Below, in pieces: positions 56,376-64,000 of a DNA stretch of 64,000 bases; position 1 is the stretch's first letter, and each line of letters starts with the position of its first letter. The notes beneath the pieces are model-generated. The model was given only the letters and a program-made list of their open reading frames with translations, had not been told where the DNA came from and made no database searches. The translations under genes and the position numbers were made by a program. The DNA is from an uncultured Verrucomicrobia subdivision 3 bacterium (GTDB lineage: Bacteria; Verrucomicrobiota; Verrucomicrobiia; Limisphaerales; UBA11358). The stretch spans positions 1 through 64,000 of the forward strand of contig CAIQKM010000033.1 in the NCBI GenBank assembly GCA_903872345.1, given 5' to 3'.

Positions 56376-56935
56376 TCTTTTTGTTCGGTAGCTTGCATAG
56401 TCTTCTTCGCAAAGCTAACAATTAATCAAATAAGCGAACCGCGCATCCGCACTTGGGTGCCGGATGCCAGAGGTGTTGATTCTGGATTTATCTTGATTTT
56501 CGCGATTTTAAAGAGGTTTTTAATCAATTCTAAAGGCTAAAGTTTTCAGATCCCGTGAAAGGGCGGGGTGGGCGGGGAATATCGACCGCAAATAAACGGG
56601 AATGGGCACAGATGGGAAATTTCCCAGGCAGGGGGTTGGTGGCGCAGCCTTGATAAGGTTTGAATTGGTTTGATTTACCCTGATCCTCTGGCTCGGGGGG
56701 TGGCGACCCGGGGCGGTGCAATAGTTGAGGGGGCCGGACGTACCCGCCAAGGGGTGGAGAGACAACCGGGCGCGAGTTTGGCCGTGACGGTGAGTTTACC
56801 ATGTAAACTTCCAACAGGGTAATATAGCACAGGTTTGCAGATGTCAAATATGGGGCGGGTTTGGGGCGGCGCGTTGGGGGTGTCGCGCGGCGCCTTGGGG
56901 GTTGCAGTACGGGGCGGGATACAATAGGTTGGGTT

Positions 56936-57830
56936 ATGCTTTTCGACCGCCAGCGGGTGTTGCTTGAGCTTCTGGATGCTTTGAACGAGCCGGTTGGTTC
57001 GACGGATTTTCAGAAGCTGCTGTTCCTTTATACTCGTGAAGGCGAACCCACCCCCAGCTATGATTTTGTGCCATACCGGTTCGGCTGTTTTTCATTCACG
57101 TCCTACGCCGACAAGCGCCGGTTGGTGGAGCAGGAACTGATCGAGGACGGCGAAACGTGGAAGCTGACGGACAAAGGCCGTCGCATCGCGCGTGGCTGTG
57201 TGCGGTCGCCGCTGCCGATGGCGCGGTTTGCAAAACAATACAAAGCCTTGCGCGGCAATGCGCTGGTGGCCGATGTTTACCAGCGTTACCCCTATTTCGC
57301 GACACGCAGCGAAATTGTGGAAAAAGTGCTGCCCAAGCCGGAGGATCGCGCCCGTGTGGAAGCCGCCCGTCCGGCCAGGCAGATGCCGGGTCTGGTCACG
57401 CTGGGTTACGAAAGCAAAACGCTGGAGGCTTACCTAAACCAATTGCTGCAAGCTGGTGTGACCCTGCTGTGCGATGTCCGGCGCAACCCATTGAGCCGGA
57501 AATACGGTTTTTCCAAAAGCACGTTGAGCCATGCCTGCGAAGGTGTTGGCATCCGTTACGAACATCTCCCGGAACTGGGCATCCCCTCGGAGAAACGGCA
57601 GGATCTGGAAACGCAGACCGATTACGACAAACTATTCGCCACCTGCGAACGCACGACGCTGCCGAAGGAAACCCAAACGCTGGCCAAAATCGCGGGCTGG
57701 ATTCAGGCGGAAGGCCAGCGGGTGGCCCCTGACCTGTTTCGAGTTGCTGCCGCACCAATGCCACCGGCACTGCGTTTCCGACGCCTTGCAAAAAACTTTC
57801 GGGCCGAGACTGGCGGCCCATCACCTGTAA
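56936..57830 (+). pseudogene. DUF488 family protein with N-terminal winged-helix-like domain; apparent +1 frameshift at CCCC 57726-57729
   Basis: Frame 1: VTLGYESKTLEAYLNQLLQAGVTLLCDVRRNPLSRKYGFSK...; canonical C-terminus LTCFELLPHQCHRHCVSDALQKTFGPRLAAHHL* continues in another frame. Confidence 0.7.
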
Positions 57831-57839
57831 ACTGGGATT

Positions 57840-57956
57840 ATGGGACGCGAAAAGGTACTCATTACCGTCAAGACGTACCCGACCCTTTCGCGCAAGCACG
57901 GTGAACTGGTATGCACCGCCGGAGTGCGCGAGGATGGCTCCTGGGTGCGGTTGTAA
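57840..57956 (+). pseudogene. Truncated ORF (38 aa) downstream of DUF488, likely remnant of a partner gene
   Basis: MGREKVLITVKTYPTLSRKHGELVCTAGVREDGSWVRL*; ends at the edge of the methylase island. Confidence 0.5.
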
Positions 57957-57957
57957 G

Positions 57958-58611
57958 TCAGCCGCAGTTAAGAAAAATGTGATAAATGCGGATGTTTACT
58001 CCGTTACTTCGCCTGTGAATACTTTGAAGTTCATGAAGTAACTCATCCAAAATGGAAACGCTTGAAAGGGTTTCATGGATTCCAAGGCGAGATGTTTCGG
58101 CCCTTTGATCTTCGTCAAAAACTCGCGTTAACTCGCCATGCCAATATGCAACATCCTTGTTCTGAAACAGGGCGACCATCGCGGCTTCAGGATGCTCGGC
58201 TCCGTAACGGCATTCGATGAAGTCTCCCATTCCGCCGTCACCAATATATTTGCCGACTGGAAAGCCGCCGGTGCGCAGCCGTTTGGCTTCAAATATAAAA
58301 GAGATGCGAGGTTTAATTCCGTTACGAATAATTGTAATGTCGAAGCGCAGCCGGGCGTTACCGAGTTCACCATTGGGGCTATGCGGCTCTTGGTCGCCCG
58401 GCCAATAATGGTCATATTCATTGGGTGTATCAGGATGGTCAAGCCTCGTCTTCATTGCCCCCGCCAACAATCCGGTAATTGATGGTTCATCCATTTCTGC
58501 GTTGAGCTGATCTCGCACGTCAGCGTAAGCCCAAGCGAGTAGCTGATGAGAATGAAGGCAAAAAGCCTCGCCATAAATCTCCCACAGCTCGTTGATCGGG
58601 CCGTTACTCAT
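57958..58611 (-). CDS. Putative PD-(D/E)XK-type nuclease partner of the methylase
   Basis: ARLRFDITIIRNGIKPRISFIFEAKRL = D...ExK core; overlaps the methylase stop. Confidence 0.6.
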   Translation of the reverse strand: MSNGPINELWEIYGEAFCLHSHQLLAWAYADVRDQLNAEMDEPSITGLLAGAMKTRLDHPDTPNEYDHYWPGDQEPHSPNGELGNARLRFDITIIRNGIKPRISFIFEAKRLRTGGFPVGKYIGDGGMGDFIECRYGAEHPEAAMVALFQNKDVAYWHGELTRVFDEDQRAETSRLGIHETLSSVSILDELLHELQSIHRRSNGVNIRIYHIFLNCG

Positions 58612-61600
58612 TTTTTTCTCCGACTGTGCTCCTCAATGGTTTCAGCGATAAAATCATCTGCGTCCAGCAAGGCGTTGGTCTCCGTCCATTCAAGGCGCCG
58701 TGGCGGTTTGATAATGTGAACGGTATCGCCGTCCTTCAGACGGACGCTCCGTTTTACATAGACCCATTGGCTAAACTTTGTTTCCGCAGCCTCCAACAGC
58801 GCTTTAAGCGTTGCAGCTTCCTTGCCTTCGGCGGCACGTACTTCTGGGACGATGACCTCGCGTTGTTTTGTCAGTGTGATGGAAACGCAGATTCCCATTG
58901 GAGAATGTAAAACTACGATTTTGTGATGGGCTTTCCCGCCAAGGAAGCCATCCAGTTCAGAACGGAGGCGCAATGCATAGGTCTTTAATTCTGTTTCATC
59001 TGGGCTGACACGAAGGAATAATGGATTTTTGCCTTTATTTAATTGGTAACGAACGCGGAAAAACTCGCTTACAATTAGTGATGCCGAAGCAGGAAGCCGC
59101 AGAGCTGTCGCAACACGGCAATCAATCAATTCCTTTACCTCTGAAAGCTCGGCACCTTGAGACTCCAATAATGTGGCTTCTTCCCAAGCAGCGCATAATT
59201 TTTGCTCTCTTTCCTTTGTCAATTCAGGGAATGGTAGGTTTTTGGCGTCTCCTTTGTCTATAAGACTCCTGTCAATTCCCCATTCTGCGCTCATCAGGAA
59301 TAGAAGGTAGCTGGCGTAACTGGAATTCCAAAGAGCCGCAACGGCTTTCATTTCAGATGCAGTACCGCCTGCCAATCCCATTTTGCGCTGCCGAATTATA
59401 AAATTATTATCGCTATAGGCAGCAAAATCACTGACAAGGAGTAGATGTGGTCCTTTTATTATACGCATGCCAGCTAATCCCCCGTTGCGAACGAAACACC
59501 CAAAAGTATTCGGCTTTACAAAAGTATCTGGAACAACCAGACGTTTGCCATCTCTTGTGAAGTTTTGGTGGTCGAGAACTTTAACGCCTTTCAATTGCTC
59601 GACCATTTCGCTTGGGTCATTTGGAGTACCTGCGTCTTTTCTGAGTTGTAGGCCTAATTCAAGATGCCAACCGCGAGATTTCACGATTGTTCCAAGTGTC
59701 GTTACGAAAATATTTTGAAGCTTCCGTAGCGTGCTCAAATCGCGCTGATTACACCATAATGCGAATTTCCAAGTCTTTGCACTTCCCGATTCAACATCTT
59801 GAGGTGGGATAGCTTTAATTTCTGATTCAGAATATCCGATTACCCACGATTTCCTGCGGTGTTTAGATTGACTCTGCATTGACCACTGATTTGCAACAAA
59901 AGGGCCAAAATGTAGTACTGGTTTTGGATTTGCAGCAGAAATACGTCGAGTATAAACCAGAGTCATAGCGGGGGCATCCGCTGAAAAAATCACATAAGCA
60001 AGGTTCGCTAGGTTGGTCACTCGGTGCACTTGCAAACCGCCGAAAAACTTCCGTCGCCATTCTAATAGGTGGTCATTGGTCAGTGTCTTAGCATGCAAAA
60101 TAAGTCCGACAACGCCATCGATTTTAAGACAGTCCATTACACGCCAAGCAAAAGCTTCGCCCGTTCTATCTCTTGCAAGAGAATAAATTGTTTTGTGTTT
60201 ATTATACCATTCTTTGAAGTGGCGAGCTTTGGGATCATCCATGTTTGACTCCACCCAAGGCGGATTTCCGACAATACAATCAAAACGAAGACCTTTGCCT
60301 TCGTTTGAAATCAACAATTTCCAAAACTGTCCGTTTTCATCGAAGAAGTCTTCACGAAAGAGGTTGTTGCCGAATAATGTAGGAAACTTGATTTTACATT
60401 TATGTAACTCAGGCGGATCCACATAGCTTAACATTGCCAGTATGAGACTGAATCCGGCAATCTGACAGGCGGTTCGATTACGCTCGACTCCATAGATACT
60501 GTTGATTAGTAACTTCTTTAGCTCGCCTGCATTAAGTGAAATACATTTCTGCCGATCACACTCCATCTCCACTAATCGGCGATAGGTAACAACCAAAAAG
60601 ACGCCGGACCCGCAGCAGCAATCCAAAATCTTCATCCCCAATTTAAGCGGATTGACGGAGTTGACTTCGGCAACTAGGTAGTCTGCTAACGACTCAGGTG
60701 TGTAATGGGCACCCCGCTTTTCGGGGTCGGAAGCGTCATCTTTTGCTGGTAGTGGGGCTGATTTATCTATCTCCTCCCCTTCACCATCTTCAGCGTGTAG
60801 AAACTGCTCATAGATTGATGATATGAACTCCACCGGGATAGAGGCAAAGTCATATGCCTTAAATGATAAGTGCATCTGTCCTTCCACATCCTCACCCGCA
60901 AATATTCGCGCCACGCTGCGAATAGCGTCTGCTCTTGGCGCATGGCGACTACCCCAGGCAATTGGAAATAATTTGCCATTAAATTTGTTTTCGACCGCTC
61001 GTACGAGTTTCCGAAAGCTTTCCAACGTAATATCAGCCGAAAAAACCTTCCCACTAAAAACGCTGGCAGGGTCAACCTTGGCTTCGCCTTTCAGCCATTC
61101 GTCCGAAAGAATATCACGTGCCCGCAAATACGACAGATAAACAAATTTGCCAATCAGCGCATGACTTGTATCCGGCGGGAGAATGTGGGGTTTTTTCTGA
61201 AGCACCTCCCCAAGTGATTTCAGGTTTTTTAACAGCGTCGTATCAACCCGTTGGTCTGTGCCCAAATGCTTGGACTCATTTTGCCAGATTACACCACGGT
61301 TGATGGCATCCGCAGTAAAGGAAGAAAGTGCTTCGATTACACATGTCACACCTTCGTCCGTCCGTAAAGTTCCGGTTACTGCGCCGACATCTGGTTTATC
61401 TGGATCAAAGGCGAAGCCAGTAAAAACGCGAACTTGTGCCGGCATTACGACGATAAGGAAGGGGTTAACACCCTGGTTCCAAAGTTTGCGATGAATTGCT
61501 CTTGCTTCTTCAACCGAATTAGCTTCAGCAACGTGGACGGCGGCTCGGAGGGCCTTTGGATCCGGCGAAGTTCTGAAAAAAAAGGTTCCTTTCACTCCGG

Positions 61601-61721
61601 CTTCGCGCGCCGAACGAACCCAATGCCGATCTGACAACGCAAGAAGCCCTTGCCCCTCATCCTCGCAGAAAAGAGGCGAATTTCTGTACCCGAGTGCTGA
61701 AGTTAAATCGTCGTAAAACAC
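58608..61721 (-). CDS. Eco57I-like/N6-adenine DNA methyltransferase (restriction-modification or defence protein)
   Basis: 1037 aa; KILDCCCGSGVFLV (SAM motif I), IVGNPPWVESN (motif IV), RGAHYTPESLADYLV. Confidence 0.85.
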   Translation of the reverse strand: MFYDDLTSALGYRNSPLFCEDEGQGLLALSDRHWVRSAREAGVKGTFFFRTSPDPKALRAAVHVAEANSVEEARAIHRKLWNQGVNPFLIVVMPAQVRVFTGFAFDPDKPDVGAVTGTLRTDEGVTCVIEALSSFTADAINRGVIWQNESKHLGTDQRVDTTLLKNLKSLGEVLQKKPHILPPDTSHALIGKFVYLSYLRARDILSDEWLKGEAKVDPASVFSGKVFSADITLESFRKLVRAVENKFNGKLFPIAWGSRHAPRADAIRSVARIFAGEDVEGQMHLSFKAYDFASIPVEFISSIYEQFLHAEDGEGEEIDKSAPLPAKDDASDPEKRGAHYTPESLADYLVAEVNSVNPLKLGMKILDCCCGSGVFLVVTYRRLVEMECDRQKCISLNAGELKKLLINSIYGVERNRTACQIAGFSLILAMLSYVDPPELHKCKIKFPTLFGNNLFREDFFDENGQFWKLLISNEGKGLRFDCIVGNPPWVESNMDDPKARHFKEWYNKHKTIYSLARDRTGEAFAWRVMDCLKIDGVVGLILHAKTLTNDHLLEWRRKFFGGLQVHRVTNLANLAYVIFSADAPAMTLVYTRRISAANPKPVLHFGPFVANQWSMQSQSKHRRKSWVIGYSESEIKAIPPQDVESGSAKTWKFALWCNQRDLSTLRKLQNIFVTTLGTIVKSRGWHLELGLQLRKDAGTPNDPSEMVEQLKGVKVLDHQNFTRDGKRLVVPDTFVKPNTFGCFVRNGGLAGMRIIKGPHLLLVSDFAAYSDNNFIIRQRKMGLAGGTASEMKAVAALWNSSYASYLLFLMSAEWGIDRSLIDKGDAKNLPFPELTKEREQKLCAAWEEATLLESQGAELSEVKELIDCRVATALRLPASASLIVSEFFRVRYQLNKGKNPLFLRVSPDETELKTYALRLRSELDGFLGGKAHHKIVVLHSPMGICVSITLTKQREVIVPEVRAAEGKEAATLKALLEAAETKFSQWVYVKRSVRLKDGDTVHIIKPPRRLEWTETNALLDADDFIAETIEEHSRRKK

Positions 61722-61886
61722 TTTGCAAAGCCTATTTCGTTTGAATATTAAAATAGCAGACGAAGACTTGCAATAACGGGCGGGAAATAAAATATCGGGG
61801 AAGAAAATAACGCTGTTTCATTTTGATTCGAGCAAATAGAGGCCGTCTTCGTTTGCTTAAGCCGCTTGGTTCGTTGCACCTTTTCG

Positions 61887-61920
61887 AAAAAAACGCCGCC
61901 CACGGTGACGCGGGCGGCGT
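61887..61920 (-). terminator. Rho-independent terminator after hpnJ
   Basis: Reverse strand ACGCCGCCCGCGTCACCGTGGGCGGCGTTTTTTT. Confidence 0.85.
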
Positions 61921-61948
61921 GTTGAAACGTTCGGTTTTTGCCGGGCTT

Positions 61949-63409
61949 TTACAGCGAGGCGGCGGCGGCTTTGGCGGTGGCCATGTCTTGCTTGCGGTTT
62001 TTCAGGGTGGTGAAAAACTCGTAGCCTTCGCGGAGGCGGCGGACCATGACGCGCTTGTCTTCCAGCATGGTTTTAACAATGCGCAGGATGGGTTTCGGCC
62101 GGAAATAATAGGTGCGGTAGAAACGGTCCACTTCTTCAAAGATGGCGTCCTTGTTCAGGCCGGGATATTCAATGGTGCTGTCCTGGTAGCCTTCGCCGCC
62201 GAGGAGATCGGTCTTTTCCTTCTTGGCGAACCAGCCGTTGAGACGGGCCTGTTCGTAGAGTTCGGTGCCGGGGTACGGCGCGGCGAGACTGACCTGGATG
62301 CTGAACACGTCCAGTTCCTTCGCAAAATCAATGGTCTGCTGGATGGTCTCGCGGGTTTCCACGGGCAACCCGAGGATGAACGTGCCGTGAATGAGCACGC
62401 CGGCCTTGTGACAGTCCTTGGTGAACCGGCGCATTTCGTCGGTGGTCACACCTTTCTTAATGCGGGTGAGGGTGTCGTCGTTGCCGCTTTCATAGCCGAC
62501 GAGGAACAGGCGGAGGCCGTTATCCTTGAGCAGCTTGATGTTGTCGTAATCCAGGTTCGCGCGGCTGTTGCAGGACCAGGTGAGGCCCAGGGGCGAGATC
62601 TTCTTGGCGATTTCGCGGGCGCGCGGGAGGTTCGCGGTGAAGGTGTCGTCATCAAAGAAATATTCCACGACTTCGGGGAACAGTTTCTTGAGGTACGCCA
62701 TTTCGTCGGCGACGTTTTGGGCGGAGCGGACGCGGTACTTGTGACCGCCGATGGTCTGGGGCCAGAGGCAGAACGTACACTGCGCGGGACAGCCGCGGCC
62801 GGTGTACATGCTCATGTACGGATGGTTCAGATAGCCATTGAAGTACTTCTGAACATCCACATCGCGGCGATAGATGTCGCCCACCCACGGGAGGGTGTCG
62901 AGATTTTCGATCAGCGGACGCTCGGCGTTGTGCTTGATCTTGCCTTCCTTGTCCTTGTAGGACAGGCCGAGCACGGTGGCAAATTCGCGGCCTTCGGCGA
63001 CTTCCTTGCAGGTGTAATCAAATTCCTTGCGGCCGACCCAGTCAATGGCCCAGGAGGCCTTGAGCGTTTCGGTAGGGAGCACGGCGGCATGGGCGCCGAC
63101 GAAACCGATGACGGTGCCGGGCTTCTGCTGCTTGATGGCTTCGGCCACCTTGCAGTCGTTCTTCAACGACGGCGTGCTGGTATGGATGATGACGTGATCG
63201 AAGTCCTTGGCGATGCGCAGGCATTCGTCCTTGCCGATATTATGCGGCGGGCAGTCGAGGAGCTTGGCGTTGGGCGTCAGCGCGGCGGGTTGCGCCAGCC
63301 AGGTGGGATACCAATAGCTGGTCACTTCACGGACCGTCTGATAACGCGCACCGGCGCCGCCATCGAAACCGTCAAAGCTCGGGGGTGAAAGATACAGTGT
63401 TTTGCTCAT
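61949..63409 (-). CDS. hpnJ: Hopanoid biosynthesis-associated radical SAM protein HpnJ
   Basis: CPAQCTFCLWPQTIGGHKYRVRSAQNV radical SAM motif; B12-binding-like N-terminus; adjacent to HpnH. Confidence 0.85.
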   Translation of the reverse strand: MSKTLYLSPPSFDGFDGGAGARYQTVREVTSYWYPTWLAQPAALTPNAKLLDCPPHNIGKDECLRIAKDFDHVIIHTSTPSLKNDCKVAEAIKQQKPGTVIGFVGAHAAVLPTETLKASWAIDWVGRKEFDYTCKEVAEGREFATVLGLSYKDKEGKIKHNAERPLIENLDTLPWVGDIYRRDVDVQKYFNGYLNHPYMSMYTGRGCPAQCTFCLWPQTIGGHKYRVRSAQNVADEMAYLKKLFPEVVEYFFDDDTFTANLPRAREIAKKISPLGLTWSCNSRANLDYDNIKLLKDNGLRLFLVGYESGNDDTLTRIKKGVTTDEMRRFTKDCHKAGVLIHGTFILGLPVETRETIQQTIDFAKELDVFSIQVSLAAPYPGTELYEQARLNGWFAKKEKTDLLGGEGYQDSTIEYPGLNKDAIFEEVDRFYRTYYFRPKPILRIVKTMLEDKRVMVRRLREGYEFFTTLKNRKQDMATAKAAAASL

Positions 63410-63444
63410 GTGCTTGGCTTAAAATCTTCTTCAATCTGGCTGGC

Positions 63445-64000
63445 TTACTTGGTCTTGGCGGCGGATTCTTCCGTGCCGCAGGAGCCGGCTCCGGCATGTT
63501 CCTCTTCCTTGTGGGTGAAGGCGCCACGGGCGCCGGCGGCGGGGGATTTCAGGGCGGCCTTGGCTTCGGCCAGATGGCCCTTGCCGATGGTCACACCGTT
63601 GTAGGCGCGCTTGGTCAGGTCGGTCGAGGCCGGGAACGGCTTCGGCTTGGTGCCGAAGTTGTAGCGGAAATTCTTCCAGTTGTCGCCGCTCTTATAGTTG
63701 GTGCCCAGTGCTCCGCTCGGGTCGTAGCCGCAATGCACCATGCAGTTTTCGCAGCGGGGGTCACGGGCCTTGCCGTCCACGACGCCGTAATTTTCCCAGT
63801 TCACTTTCGTGAGCATTTCCTGATAGCCATTGTAATGGCCATCGGTCATGAGGTAGCAGGGAGCCTTCCAGCCTTTGACGTTGTAGGTCGGAATGGCCCA
63901 CGCGGTGCAGGTGAGCTCGCGCTTGCCGGACAGGAATTCCTGATAAACAGGCGTGCCGAAAATGGTGAACAGCTTGCCCCATTCCTCGATCTTCGCGAAT
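63445..64000 (-). CDS. hpnH: Adenosyl-hopene transferase HpnH, C-terminal part (runs off window)
   Basis: Frame open to window end: EEWGKLFTIFGTPVYQEFLSGKRELTCTAWAIPTYNVKGWKAPCYLMTDGHY...RCENCMVHCGYDPSG. Confidence 0.85.
   Translation of the reverse strand, partial: FAKIEEWGKLFTIFGTPVYQEFLSGKRELTCTAWAIPTYNVKGWKAPCYLMTDGHYNGYQEMLTKVNWENYGVVDGKARDPRCENCMVHCGYDPSGALGTNYKSGDNWKNFRYNFGTKPKPFPASTDLTKRAYNGVTIGKGHLAEAKAALKSPAAGARGAFTHKEEEHAGAGSCGTEESAAKTK

Noticed and set aside
56530-56847. 105-aa minus ORF upstream of the DUF488 gene
   Set aside because: Pro/Ser/Arg-rich, no motifs, overlaps other frames; likely intergenic.
61823-63388. 521-aa plus-strand ORF
   Set aside because: Shadow of hpnJ; Gly/Val/His-rich without motifs.

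Overview
The window is about 64 kb of a high-GC bacterial chromosome. The secretome, the lpxC/fabZ fusion, hpnH/hpnJ, the CAAX-protease relative and the prepilin-like proteins suggest Verrucomicrobia, but that lineage is an inference. Position 1 to about 5.3 kb holds host genes: a prepilin-like protein, a GDSL acetylesterase and an arabinofuranosidase-like glycosidase. A Mu-type transposable prophage spans about 5.3 to 40.1 kb. Its leftward early arm carries MuA-like transposase, MuB-like ATPase, Gam-like protein and a C5-methyltransferase. Its rightward late arm carries a class 3 lipase, terminase, a portal/F fusion, HK97-type protease and capsid, tail genes and fibres. The two arms diverge from a central operator region flanked by two related RHH-like regulators. 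From 40.1 to 56 kb are host genes (cyclophilins, NUDIX, lpxA, lpxC-fabZ, GH127, purU, pntAA/AB/B, CPBP protease, tRNA-Val) interspersed with several palindromic repeat families. From 57 to 61.7 kb is a DUF488 gene with an apparent frameshift, a truncated partner ORF and a two-gene methylase/nuclease island. The window ends in hpnJ and hpnH. The main points for follow-up are: (1) a ~179-bp hairpin repeat in two copies whose stem arms differ by compensatory changes; (2) heptameric tandem spacers placed between stop and start codons across the phage, one of them inside a signal-peptide coding region; (3) several late or virion-module phage proteins with Sec-type signal sequences ending AxAQ; (4) a lysis-region lipase with no recognisable endolysin; (5) a paired-RHH genetic switch. 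No database or folding computation was run; all assignments are by eye.
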